NCBI GenBank assembly: GCA_934631995.1
Contig: CAKTYF010000002.1
Span: 1 to 52,399, forward strand
DNA length: 52,399 nt
Origin: an uncultured Eggerthellaceae bacterium
GTDB taxonomy: Bacteria; Actinomycetota; Coriobacteriia; Coriobacteriales; Eggerthellaceae
Direction: 5' to 3'
A program made the position numbers and the translations under genes. Positions 1 to 8,346 of this stretch are shown piece after piece. The number at the start of each line of letters is the position of its first letter. The first letter of the stretch is position 1. A model generated the notes under the pieces. The model was not told the DNA's origin and made no database searches. It saw nothing but the letters and a program-made list of their open reading frames with translations.

Positions 1-651
1 GTTCAGATCGATCGGCACGTTCTTGAAGACCGCGTTGCTGCCGCTAGGTGCGGAGTTCTCGATCTTCTTGCCGCCCATGTAGATGTAATCGTAGGTCTTG
101 CTTTCAACCGTTACCGTGCCCGTGGCCTTGCCGGCAGCAACGGTGACGTCGGCGATGCTCCACGGACGCTGGCGGCTTGAGGTAGACTTACCCTTGCTGT
201 ACTCGGAAGACAGCGCGGGAGTGGTGGTTTCGGTGTACGTGTTATCTGCAAGCGTGGTGCTGTTGTCGCAGTCGGCGATTGCCTTCATTGCCCACTCGGC
301 GCACTCCAGGGTGCGGCCGTAGGACTGGCTGCCGCCATCAACTTCGGTGGTATCCAGGGTTTGCTGATCGGCTTCATCAAGCGCGTTGAAGGCATCAACA
401 GCAGCCTTGATCTGGCTGTCGTACGTGCCCTTTTCCGCTGCCGTGACCTGCGGGGCCGTGGGCAGTGCCGCGATGAGAGCCTTCGCTGCGGCGACATCGC
501 TGTCGTTCAGCGTCATAATGCCGCTTTCGGGTTCAGCGGCAGGTTGCGCGAGTGCAACGGCAGGCGTCATGCCGAATGCAAGCGTAACCGAAAGAACAGC
601 AGCCGTTACCTTGGTAAGCGGACTGTCCTTTCTGAAGAGCTTCTTCTTCAT
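1..651 (-). CDS. Secreted protein under cobalamin riboswitch control (3' end outside window)
   Basis: The gene begins at an ATG at 651 with an AAAGGA ribosome binding site and stays open for 217 codons to the window edge, so the C-terminus is missing. The first ~35 residues are a signal peptide (MKKKLF start, hydrophobic AAVLSVTLAF core, cleavage near ALAQ). After that comes a predicted helical stretch and a beta-rich segment with the pattern TVTVESKTYDYIYMGGKK. I do not recognise a named family. A cobalamin riboswitch and a terminator lie directly upstream, so expression is presumably switched off when corrinoid is plentiful. A role in corrinoid capture at the cell surface is therefore a reasonable guess, but no corrinoid-binding motif is visible in the part present. 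Confidence 0.8.
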   Translation of the reverse strand, partial: MKKKLFRKDSPLTKVTAAVLSVTLAFGMTPAVALAQPAAEPESGIMTLNDSDVAAAKALIAALPTAPQVTAAEKGTYDSQIKAAVDAFNALDEADQQTLDTTEVDGGSQSYGRTLECAEWAMKAIADCDNSTTLADNTYTETTTPALSSEYSKGKSTSSRQRPWSIADVTVAAGKATGTVTVESKTYDYIYMGGKKIENSAPSGSNAVFKNVPIDLN

Positions 652-697
652 TTTGTTCCTTTCTTTTTTCTTGGCCTTATCCGCCACGTCGTTTTCC

Positions 698-737
698 CCA
701 AAAAAAGAAAAACCGTGATGGATATCTTCCATCACGG
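698..737 (-). terminator. Intrinsic terminator, expression platform of the cobalamin riboswitch
   Basis: Read on the minus strand, a 10-bp perfect stem (CCGTGATGGA pairing with TCCATCACGG) with a five-base loop is followed by an interrupted run of T. It lies between the riboswitch aptamer and the start codon at 651. This is the expected place for a ligand-controlled transcription terminator. Confidence 0.8.
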
Positions 738-784
738 CCCGTTTTCCCGTGGAGAAATTCGCCTTTGACGTGCGAATTTGCGCC

Positions 785-995
785 ATGCCTTGTAGGTCTT
801 CTGACTTGCGCGTTCGAAAGTGTGCAAGCATACGCCCATGCTTGCCTGCCTTCACGCCGTGCACTCCGCCTTCCCAGGTTGCCCCAGTGGCCGGCTTTCG
901 CCTTTGAAGTGCCCAGCTCCGCGCTTACAGCGGCGGGTGCCGTTCAGGAATTTCACCTGATTCCCTTGTCCATCTTTGCGGGCACGCGTTGGGCG
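785..995 (-). promoter_or_regulatory. Cobalamin (B12) riboswitch
   Basis: Read on the minus strand this stretch carries the ordered landmarks of the AdoCbl aptamer. There is a GGGAATCAGGTGAAATTCC segment near 946-965, then CGCCGCTGTAAGCG, then AAGCCGGCCACTGGGGCAAC (containing the B12-box GCCACTG) near 880-900, and the closing CAAGTCAGAAGACCTACA near 791-808. Order, spacing and conserved blocks match the family. The gene it controls starts at 651, after a terminator at 698-737. The exact ends are approximate. Confidence 0.9.
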
Positions 996-1387
996 CGGCG
1001 CTTCGGGACATCCTGCTTTGGCGAATCGGGCTGATTGACCGATCCTGGCAGGCGAAGCCTGAAGACGCGCCGCGCTTCGACACGGCACTTTAGCGCATGG
1101 GGCGCTTCAGCGCAGCGTTGCTTTGGCGAGGCACGTCTTTAAGGCAACCGCTCAAGCGAGCGAAGCCCCCGGGATGCACCGCGCTTTTGCGAACCGCAAA
1201 GACACAAGTCATGATTCGTGGTCCAACCGCCTGTATTCCCTGGTCAAAGGCGCATCGAGCACCTTGATCGAAATCTGGGGAGGAACTTCGTTTGAGGTCT
1301 CGTTTCGGATAAGGCCCCACTCGAAATTCCGCCGAGTTTCCCCGCCTTTGGGCACAGGAATACCGCTGTCCGACTACGAACGGTGAA
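996..1387 (-). other. Long untranslated leader upstream of the riboswitch
   Basis: About 390 nt separate a good minus-strand promoter from the start of the aptamer. No convincing gene is present: a 40-codon frame beginning ATGACTTGTGTC (near 1212) has no ribosome binding site. The stretch is G+C-rich with several short complementary segments and may form a structured RNA or hold a second regulatory element. I cannot name an RNA family. Confidence 0.4.
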
Positions 1388-1416
1388 ATTATAGTTTTTT
1401 TAGGCGGTGGAGACAA
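1388..1416 (-). promoter_or_regulatory. Sigma-70-type promoter for the riboswitch transcript
   Basis: On the minus strand TTGTCT (1416-1411) and TATAAT (1393-1388) are separated by exactly 17 bp. Transcription would start near 1380 and run through the leader and aptamer into the gene at 651. Confidence 0.65.
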
Positions 1417-1662
1417 TTGTTTAGGGCGTGATTCCATATCGCATCAGGGGAAACGGCGGTCGCGATGCCAAAGCCGTTACGATACAGTATGCGGCGTAAA
1501 ATCCGCAGGTGAAGATGCTGTTTTGCAGGTAAGGTGCGGGGTGGCTGCGCGACCTTCGCTGGGGCGTTTGCCGCGATGTCCGTTGCGGCGCGCATCGTCA
1601 CGCGCGACGGGCAAGAGAGGTGGCGAAGGGCGAAGACAATGGCGCCAAGGACCGTGGCTCGT
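1417..1662. other. Gene-free stretch
   Basis: Only short frames without ribosome binding sites occur here, and none resembles a known protein. I see no RNA gene. It lies between the riboswitch promoter and the repeat array that starts at 1663. Confidence 0.4.
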
Positions 1663-1760
1663 TGTCAATTTATTGCACGGTTTTGAGGCTATTTTTGTCA
1701 ATTTGTTGCAATTTGTCAATTTGTTGCAGCATTTTTGGGCCGTTTCTGTCAATTTGTTGT
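1663..1760. repeat. Four-copy repeat array, unit TGTCAATTTGTTGCA
   Basis: Copies start at 1663, 1696, 1714 and 1747. The two central copies are identical for 15 bp and the outer ones differ by one or two bases. Start-to-start distances are 33, 18 and 33 bp, a symmetrical layout. No gene follows on either side within several hundred bases. The layout resembles the operator arrays in front of the ATPase genes elsewhere in this window, which suggests an orphan array. Confidence 0.75.
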
Positions 1761-1841
1761 AGCCGCAATGCGATCAGAGCAGTGGAAGGCGGCGAAGGGG
1801 TGCAAGACGAAGGGCTGGGACGAAAGGGGTAAGGCCCCAAT

Positions 1842-1961
1842 GATAAAAACGGGGTACTTTTCGGTGCTTTTTGGCGCGGGATGGAACGAAAAATGAGCGT
1901 TTCCCCAGGTCGCAAAAAAGTTAGCTTCAGCAAACCCACAGAAAAGTGGGTCGTTTTTATC
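1842..1961. repeat. Imperfect 120-bp inverted repeat (MITE-like)
   Basis: The left end reads GATAAAAACGGGGTACTTTT and the reverse complement of the right end reads GATAAAAACGACCCACTTTT. A second pair of matching segments lies further in (CTTTTTGGCG against CTTTTTTGCG). The whole element could fold into one imperfect hairpin. It contains no gene. A non-autonomous mobile element or the relic of one is possible. No second copy was found in the window. Confidence 0.55.
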
Positions 1962-1991
1962 ATCCGCACTCGCGAAATTACGCGATTGCCC

Positions 1992-2019
1992 GTGGGGCAC
2001 GGGGAAACCGTGCTCCCAC
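1992..2019 (-). terminator. Hairpin after the surface operon
   Basis: An 11-bp stem with one bulged base (GTGGGGCACGG against CCGTGCTCCCAC, loop GGAAA) begins nine bases past the stop codon of the last gene of the minus-strand surface operon. There is no T run, so an intrinsic terminator is uncertain. Confidence 0.35.
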
Positions 2020-2027
2020 GATGCTTG

Positions 2028-3257
2028 CTACAAGTACACGATACTGTCAGCGCGGGTGGCGGCAACAAAGCGACCACACTGCACGACGTTCAGAACGCCG
2101 CCGTCCGCCTTATGAGGCGCCAGCATCAAAGCGTAGCGCTGCGCCGACACATCCAAGTGCGGCGGAAGCTCCACAACAAGCGATCCATCCTTCGCGCGCT
2201 TCGAGGAAACGCGGGCGATCACCTTGAGCGTTTCGCGCGCAGCGTTGCTTCCTTGGCCGTCCTGGCTTCCCTGGCCGCCCCGCTTGCAACCGCTCGGAGC
2301 ACTGGAATCGCCATCGCGCTCCTGGCCTGCAGAATCGCCTTCACAAGCAGAACCTTCCACACGGCATACGCGCACGTCGCGATGCCGGCGCCAGAAGAAC
2401 ACGCCGAACGCCGCTGCAGCTGCGGCAACGGCAGCCGCGGCCGCCGCGATGGCTGCAAGGGACAGCTCGTCGGAATCGTCCGCACCACCCGAGGCTTCGG
2501 CGACAGGCGCGCGGTAGCTCAGCGTGGCCTGGTATGTGATGACCGGCTCGGTTGCTTGCACGTCGCCCTCATAAAACGCCGTCACGTCATAATGGTCAAG
2601 TGCCGATGCGGTATCGGCTCCGCGATACAGCGCGTGAGCCGTGTACGATGACGGGAGCCCATTCGCGTCGCGCGCATCGATGGACCACGACAGCGATGCC
2701 AGGCGAAGGACCAGGTCGTTTCCCGTTTCGGGGTTGTTAAACGCGAGCTCGGCGGCAATCTGTACGGCGTCATTGCTGGGCAGCCCCGCAAAATCGCGCA
2801 GCTCGTTTACCTCCCACGAGCGCTGCGCGTACACGGGCGCGGTCGCCACCTGCACCAACGGGATGGAACCCGCATAGCCATCCTGGTCCACGTCGAGTGT
2901 CTGCACGAACGAGTTGCGCGTCGCATCCAGCGCGGCAGGCTCACATGGCACGGTCACGGAACGCTGCGCCGGTACGGTGCCGAACTGTGCTTCAAGCTGC
3001 ACGATTTCGGTGTCAACCAGGGAATACGTCAGCCCGTCCTGCTCGAGCGTTTCCGCGAAGGCAGGCCGCTCATCAGTGGAGAGCCACGTGACGGTGCACG
3101 TTTGCGTCACGGCGGGCGCGCTGGTTGCTTCGGCGCGGGACACGAACGGAAAGCCCAGCAGAGACACAGCAACAGCGACTGCGATCACAACGGCGACAAC
3201 GCGCGCTGCGGCGCCACCCGCGACATGCGCGCCGCGGGTTGAGATGAGTTGCGTCAT
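2028..3257 (-). CDS. Membrane-anchored extracytoplasmic protein, last gene of surface operon
   Basis: The start at 3257 (MTQLISTRG) is chosen because AAGGGGG lies at the right distance and the upstream gene ends at 3271; the frame is open further upstream but overlaps that gene. The 409-residue protein has a signal sequence or first membrane segment at about 14-39 (AARVVAVVIAVAVAVSLLGF), an extracellular domain of about 200 residues with three cysteines, a second membrane segment around residue 270-290 rich in alanine (SLAAIAAAAAAVAAAAAAFG), and a basic then hydrophilic cytoplasmic tail with an RWRRHR-like stop-transfer (FFWRRHRDVR). I recognise no family. Its position behind the LPXTG gene suggests a role in the same surface structure. 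Confidence 0.8.
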   Translation of the reverse strand: MTQLISTRGAHVAGGAAARVVAVVIAVAVAVSLLGFPFVSRAEATSAPAVTQTCTVTWLSTDERPAFAETLEQDGLTYSLVDTEIVQLEAQFGTVPAQRSVTVPCEPAALDATRNSFVQTLDVDQDGYAGSIPLVQVATAPVYAQRSWEVNELRDFAGLPSNDAVQIAAELAFNNPETGNDLVLRLASLSWSIDARDANGLPSSYTAHALYRGADTASALDHYDVTAFYEGDVQATEPVITYQATLSYRAPVAEASGGADDSDELSLAAIAAAAAAVAAAAAAFGVFFWRRHRDVRVCRVEGSACEGDSAGQERDGDSSAPSGCKRGGQGSQDGQGSNAARETLKVIARVSSKRAKDGSLVVELPPHLDVSAQRYALMLAPHKADGGVLNVVQCGRFVAATRADSIVYL

Positions 3258-3270
3258 GATTGCCCCCTTG

Positions 3271-3921
3271 CTAGTACGTTTCGCCGCAGGTGGAGCAGCG
3301 GTAATAGCCGTGATCTTCCTGATGGGTTTCGGCCTCAACGTGCTCATAGTGGTCGAGGACCTGCTTGTCGGTGAGGGTATGGCCCTTCTCGCCCTGAAGA
3401 ATCATGTCCTTCCCGTGGCTGTCGCTAACCTCGCAGCCGCACTTATGGCACCACGTCGCCCAGCGGTACACCGGCTTGTCGTACGCTTCGCGGTGGACGA
3501 CGTCCACCCACTGCGGGACCCACTCCCACGAATGCTCGTGGGCGGCAGGCTGCGGATCGGATGAGCCCGAGCCGGAATCACCGTCCGAAGAGCCGCCCGA
3601 AGGGGCAGAAGAAGGCGCGCTCCAAGAGTAGTCGGAGCCACTGCCCTGGCTCGACAAGGAAGAACCACCCGATGAAAGGGCTTCTTCAGAAGAGTCGTCG
3701 TCACCCTCATCAGCATCAACGTCATCGGAAGAAGCGCTAGCCGCGACATCGGAAGAAGCCGAGGCGGAAGATGCGGCAGCACCGCTCGCCGAGGTGGCCG
3801 TCGATGCATCCGATGAGGTGGACTCTGCGCCCTGCCTGCTGCATGAGCACCCCGCCAGGGGAAGCGCGATTAAAAGCAGCGCCACGAAAAACCCCATCAT
3901 CTTACCAGCCGATTTACCCAC
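3271..3921 (-). other. Possible independent lipoprotein starting inside the LPXTG frame
   Basis: At 3921 a GTG codon (GTG GGT AAA TCG) is preceded by AAGGAAGGGG at good spacing, and the product would open with a textbook lipoprotein signal ending LAGC. It would be 216 residues with a Ser/Asp-rich spacer and a C-terminal domain with two Cys pairs. It shares the reading frame of the LPXTG gene with no stop codon between, so it can be an internal start, a recent fusion by stop-codon loss, or a base-call error in the lost stop. Confidence 0.45.
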
Positions 3922-6900
3922 AGCAGACCCCTTCCTTGCAAGCTGAACACGCATGCGTCGATTCCTTGCGAAAATATACACGCCCGCAGCAGCGCATGTC
4001 AACGCACCAACAAGCGCTAAAAGCCCAAATGGCAACATTGCATCTCCCGTTTGAGGCAACGTCGGCTTCCAAGAGCCCAAACGTCCGCTCGAAGCCGGCG
4101 AGTACCCGCGATCGAAATGCTGCTCAAACGTACCTAAAACCGTGGTAGCAACACTATCGATATCGTCATCGGACAACCCATTCGCTGAACCATTACGCTG
4201 CGCCCAATTGCGCGTAATGTGACTGGTTGCCGTGTTGGGAATCACAACGCCTTCAGCCAGCTCATGCGTTGCAACCACCATATACGACAGAGGACTCAGT
4301 GTTGAGAAGCCCTCTTCAACAGCGCCGTAGTACAAGCACAAGCCCGTGAGATATTCATCTTGAGCCAGCCCCAAGCTATTCACGGAAATCGTCGTGGACG
4401 CATCAGAGGAATACGTTCCCACAAATCGCCAGCCAACCCCGTTGAAACGGGAAGAACCATCGCACAGTGTTGATTCGTGACAAGCCGTCTCAACCGCGGG
4501 AATCCATGACTCACCAGCGCTTTTATTCGTTTTAATCAAAAGCGCAACGGTAGGTATAGCGTCGTTTTCAACCGTAGGCAGCACAATCGTGGTCACGCGA
4601 AGATCAAACGGGGCGCAAACCATATTCAGTTGGTCTACCATCCAATATTCATCGGCGTACGTATTAGTGTTCCCGCTGTCAAACGACACATCGTAGCGAT
4701 ATTCCTCAACGCCCACATTCGAAACGGTATCTTCCGCATCGGAGTTCTCCTTGGAAGCAAGTCCCAATGACGTCACCGAAATCGTCGATTTATCAACGGT
4801 GCATTCAAGTTGGATAGCGATATTCTCCCAAAGCTGCATTTCGCACAGATGGTCCTTGTCGATAACGAACACGTGCGCCGTAGCAAGGGGATCCTTGCTT
4901 ACGCCATCATATTCGCCCTCCGACGTGCTCAGATAATGCCATTCGGGATTCGTCTCGACCATCATATAGACGCCGTACGGCTGTGTGCTGAACTCGAATT
5001 TACCATGCGCATCGGTCATTACGGTTTCCCGCTGAACCCAATAATCCTGATACGGATCGAAATCAGCGACCGCAGCATCTACCGATCCATCGTCAATCAC
5101 TAAGCTTCCCGTATAGCGATAGAGCGTAAATTCCGTACCAGCAATCGGCTGCCCCGTTGCATGATCTTTCTTTTCGCCGCGTGGCGTGTCGCTCGTGTAA
5201 TCGGTGCACTCCGTTTGAATCACTTGATACAAGGGGAAATATCCATCGTCGGGAGCATCAATCGTGTCGATGACGTTACTTCCCGTTTTCGAAGTGGCGC
5301 TATACGGCAACAATCCCGCTGGAACGCTTTCCTCAACTTCACGCACTTCATAACTACCGCACGGCAGGACACGCTCGCCCGTTGTTGCTGTTCCATCTGC
5401 ACCAATCGTGATTGTTTTCACCACTTCACCCGTGGGCTTATACACAATTTGGAATTGAATGCCTTCAGGGGAAATTCCTGTTTGTGCACCCTGGATTTTC
5501 TTATAGACGCTTATGCCGAACAACTTGATATCTTCAGCCGCTTCGAATTCAACAGCATCGCAGAAGACAGCATCATCCGAAACCACATCGCCTTTCACCC
5601 ATTTCGCCGTACGCGTTTGCTTGTCGTAAACAACCTGAGCAGAAAATATTTCATTGGATTTCTGATAGCCTTGCGGTGCTTTCGTTTCCTCTACTGTTAG
5701 AAAGCCGAGAGGCAACACGCACTGACCTTCGATCAGCCATTCCGAACCCGACACTAACGTTGCCTGATCAAGTGAAGTTCTTCCCTCTTCATTTGTCACG
5801 CCTACCCAAGTTGCATCGGGTGCTCCCTGTGCCGAGCTTTTGCCCGCATAGAACGCGAACGTGTATTCCGCCCCCGCGAGCGTTGCATCGCCCTTAAAAG
5901 TCTGGTCACCGTTGCTGTCTTTCTTTGCAAGAGAAACGAAAGGAGCCGCGTAGACAGGCACGTTCTCGACGACTACCGTAGTTACCGAAACGTTTCCTGG
6001 CTTGATAACAACTTCATACACGTCCGAAGATTCCTTGAAGCCCTGGGGCGGCATCGTTTCTTTGATGTACAAGTGCAATCCGGGAGGTAATTCTTCAATG
6101 GTATCGGTCGTGCCATCTTCTTTTGTGACCAGCGTATATTTAGGCTCGCCTTGGCAAGCGGCATTATCGTAGATGTCGAAGCGCGCGCCTGCCAACGAAT
6201 AGCTATTGATTCCTGAGGTAAGATCGGGATTCGTGCTTTTCTTGAGGATGGTGAGAGAACCGGCATCAACGGATTCTTTGTCGAGCGCGACGTTGCCATC
6301 TATGAAGTCGTCATCAAGAACCCAATCGTATCCATCATCGTTATTGGCAGACTCCAGTTTTCCAAGAAAGTAATTATTTGAAACAGAGTACCCGAAAGGA
6401 GGCTTCACCTCGTGAATAATCAACGTACCGAGCGGAATGCTTGGTTTTCCCGAAGCAGAACGATACACATCTCCGCTTACGAGATAGTTGTAATTGGCTC
6501 CGTCGTGCTCAAAGACATCGTCGGCAAATCTGATGCTAGTGTATCCATCCTCGTCTGTCCTCAGCACCCAGCTGCGCGTAGGTGCGCCCGAGGCACGAGC
6601 TTGCTCAACGGTATCGTAATATCCCGCATAATAATCAAACTGGTATTCCGCCATTGCCAAGGACAGATGCTCGCCCAAATACTCTTGACCATCCGCGGTC
6701 ACCTTCTTGAGCAGAACATTGTTAGGGTCCATAACGGGCTCATCGGTCACGTGATAGATATTATCCTGATTCGGACGGATGGGCACTGTATAGATCGTCG
6801 GATCAAGCGCAAAACCCGTAGGTGCCTCAAGCTCGCGCACATACCAGCGTTCGTCGGGTGTAAGTCCCGTAAGCGTATCGCTTGAGCCATCGTCGCCAAT

Positions 6901-7794
6901 CACCAGACGATAATCAGGCTCGTTTCCCGCTTGCGCATCAACGTAATACCAGTACAAACCATAAACCGCACCGGCAACGCTATAGATTCCCGATACTTCC
7001 AGGTTCGAGCTGGACTTCGTCAGCGTGAAATCGCCTTTTGCATAGATACGGAAACCACCCACGCTTTGGCATCCTAGACCTATGTCAACCTGGCTCCAAT
7101 GAACTTCGGCATCTTTGGTATCCAGCACGATATCGTATGCTTTTTCGTCATCATCCCAGGTGGCATAGAACGTATACCAACCATTCGCCGGAGCAGGCAA
7201 AGCGGGATCCAAGCAATACGCTTCGTACGACACACCGTCGATTTCAACGGTGAATACGTAGTCGGTTGGACTGTCGTTGCGGAACCAGCAATGCGCCATT
7301 CCGGAATAATCGTAGCTCGCAGACGCAAGGGCAATGCGGTCGTCGCGATACTGCGCGGCGGCATTTGTCCGCGCCCCAAGCTCCTGCGTCGCAAAGTCCT
7401 GGGTTTCGCTCAAGCCCGCACTCGCACTGCTTAGCGGCTGGCGCTCCGCCGATGCCGCAAATGCGGAAGCATCGACCGCGCCAGCGGCAGCATCCGCGCC
7501 CGCGTCGCACTCGTCCGCGCCACCGGATGCAACGCCGGCGTCGATACAGCCGGCATCATCCATCGCTTCGCCGTTCGACCCTGCACCGCTGCCAGCGGCG
7601 TCAGCGCCTTCCCCGGCCTCTTCCGCCACACGCGCCTCCTGCGAAGCCGCGCCCGAAGCACTCTGCACGTCGGCATCGCTCACTGCCTGCGCGAATGCCG
7701 AACACGGCACCGACGAAACACAAAGTACCGCCGCCAGAGCCGCTGCAACAATACGCGCTGCAAAGTTTCCCCTTTTCTTGAAATCGCCCACCAT
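3271..7794 (-). CDS. Large SpaA-type LPXTG surface protein fused in frame to a lipoprotein-like module
   Basis: The 1507-residue frame starts at 7794 (AGGGG upstream) with a signal peptide ending near SAFAQA (about residue 35). Several SpaA/prealbumin-like domains follow, recognisable by repeated ETKAPQGY/ELEAPTGF/EVKPPFGY-type motifs. These are typical pilin or adhesin stalk modules, often stabilised by isopeptide bonds. The sortase signal LPQTGD begins at residue 1246, followed by a membrane segment and a basic stop (RNRRMR). Unexpectedly the frame continues: GKSAGKMMGFFVALLLIALP then LAGC, a perfect lipoprotein signal and lipobox, then a Ser/Asp-rich linker and a C-terminal domain with CHKCGC and CSTCG pairs that could be a zinc ribbon. 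Either the two proteins are truly fused, or a separate lipoprotein starts internally (see the entry at 3271-3921). Confidence 0.85.
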   Translation of the reverse strand: MVGDFKKRGNFAARIVAAALAAVLCVSSVPCSAFAQAVSDADVQSASGAASQEARVAEEAGEGADAAGSGAGSNGEAMDDAGCIDAGVASGGADECDAGADAAAGAVDASAFAASAERQPLSSASAGLSETQDFATQELGARTNAAAQYRDDRIALASASYDYSGMAHCWFRNDSPTDYVFTVEIDGVSYEAYCLDPALPAPANGWYTFYATWDDDEKAYDIVLDTKDAEVHWSQVDIGLGCQSVGGFRIYAKGDFTLTKSSSNLEVSGIYSVAGAVYGLYWYYVDAQAGNEPDYRLVIGDDGSSDTLTGLTPDERWYVRELEAPTGFALDPTIYTVPIRPNQDNIYHVTDEPVMDPNNVLLKKVTADGQEYLGEHLSLAMAEYQFDYYAGYYDTVEQARASGAPTRSWVLRTDEDGYTSIRFADDVFEHDGANYNYLVSGDVYRSASGKPSIPLGTLIIHEVKPPFGYSVSNNYFLGKLESANNDDGYDWVLDDDFIDGNVALDKESVDAGSLTILKKSTNPDLTSGINSYSLAGARFDIYDNAACQGEPKYTLVTKEDGTTDTIEELPPGLHLYIKETMPPQGFKESSDVYEVVIKPGNVSVTTVVVENVPVYAAPFVSLAKKDSNGDQTFKGDATLAGAEYTFAFYAGKSSAQGAPDATWVGVTNEEGRTSLDQATLVSGSEWLIEGQCVLPLGFLTVEETKAPQGYQKSNEIFSAQVVYDKQTRTAKWVKGDVVSDDAVFCDAVEFEAAEDIKLFGISVYKKIQGAQTGISPEGIQFQIVYKPTGEVVKTITIGADGTATTGERVLPCGSYEVREVEESVPAGLLPYSATSKTGSNVIDTIDAPDDGYFPLYQVIQTECTDYTSDTPRGEKKDHATGQPIAGTEFTLYRYTGSLVIDDGSVDAAVADFDPYQDYWVQRETVMTDAHGKFEFSTQPYGVYMMVETNPEWHYLSTSEGEYDGVSKDPLATAHVFVIDKDHLCEMQLWENIAIQLECTVDKSTISVTSLGLASKENSDAEDTVSNVGVEEYRYDVSFDSGNTNTYADEYWMVDQLNMVCAPFDLRVTTIVLPTVENDAIPTVALLIKTNKSAGESWIPAVETACHESTLCDGSSRFNGVGWRFVGTYSSDASTTISVNSLGLAQDEYLTGLCLYYGAVEEGFSTLSPLSYMVVATHELAEGVVIPNTATSHITRNWAQRNGSANGLSDDDIDSVATTVLGTFEQHFDRGYSPASSGRLGSWKPTLPQTGDAMLPFGLLALVGALTCAAAGVYIFARNRRMRVQLARKGSAVGKSAGKMMGFFVALLLIALPLAGCSCSRQGAESTSSDASTATSASGAAASSASASSDVAASASSDDVDADEGDDDSSEEALSSGGSSLSSQGSGSDYSWSAPSSAPSGGSSDGDSGSGSSDPQPAAHEHSWEWVPQWVDVVHREAYDKPVYRWATWCHKCGCEVSDSHGKDMILQGEKGHTLTDKQVLDHYEHVEAETHQEDHGYYRCSTCGETY

Positions 7795-7866
7795 AAACCC
7801 CTATCTTCAAACCCTCTCGGTCAACACGCGCACCTCCACGCATGCATTAACCGTTTGAAACCCAAG

Positions 7867-8301
7867 CTATCCGAGCACCTTCTCAATCAAGCCCGCAATG
7901 CCGCCAAACAAAGCGTTTGCCGCATCGAAAAACGTCATGGCGGGATTCAGCGCCATGGTCACCAGCATCGAGCCAACAACGCATACCACCAGCGCAATTA
8001 CCACGCGCTTCACCCAGAACCACGCGCCCCACGCAACACGCGCGCCCGCCGAGGGCCGCACCGCTGCAACGCCCACTGCACCTTCAGCGCACGCGTCCGA
8101 TGCCCCGACCTCGCCTTCGGCACCAGCGCCCTCCGGCGCTGCTGCCCGTTGTCGCTCAGCACGCGCCGCATCGCTTTTCTGCAGGTAATCGTCCACATCG
8201 ACAATGCCCCACAGCGGAAAATACGCCTCGCTCTCGCCGCGCTCATCAAGCGGCACCGCGCGCGCTTCCCATTCCTCCATCTGTTCCTGCGAAAACATCA
8301 T
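7867..8301 (-). CDS. Small single-pass membrane protein of surface operon
   Basis: The 144-residue protein starts at 8301 with GAGGGG upstream. Residues 1-90 are soluble and acidic to Ala-rich. A membrane segment follows at about residue 98-116 (VVIALVVCVVGSMLVTMAL), and the C-terminus is a short amphipathic stretch. No family is recognised. It lies 45 bp after the TadZ-like gene and 72 bp before the LPXTG gene and is probably cotranscribed with both. An anchoring or docking role for the cytoplasmic ATPase is a guess from context. Confidence 0.75.
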   Translation of the reverse strand: MMFSQEQMEEWEARAVPLDERGESEAYFPLWGIVDVDDYLQKSDAARAERQRAAAPEGAGAEGEVGASDACAEGAVGVAAVRPSAGARVAWGAWFWVKRVVIALVVCVVGSMLVTMALNPAMTFFDAANALFGGIAGLIEKVLG

Positions 8302-8346
8302 CGCAACCCCTCAATGCTCCTATCCGCCAACCTGCGAAAGCCCAAC

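Noticed and set aside
996..1387. Second riboswitch, tmRNA or RNase P RNA in the long leader
   Set aside because: I looked for the conserved cores of these RNAs on both strands and found none, so I report only an unexplained leader.
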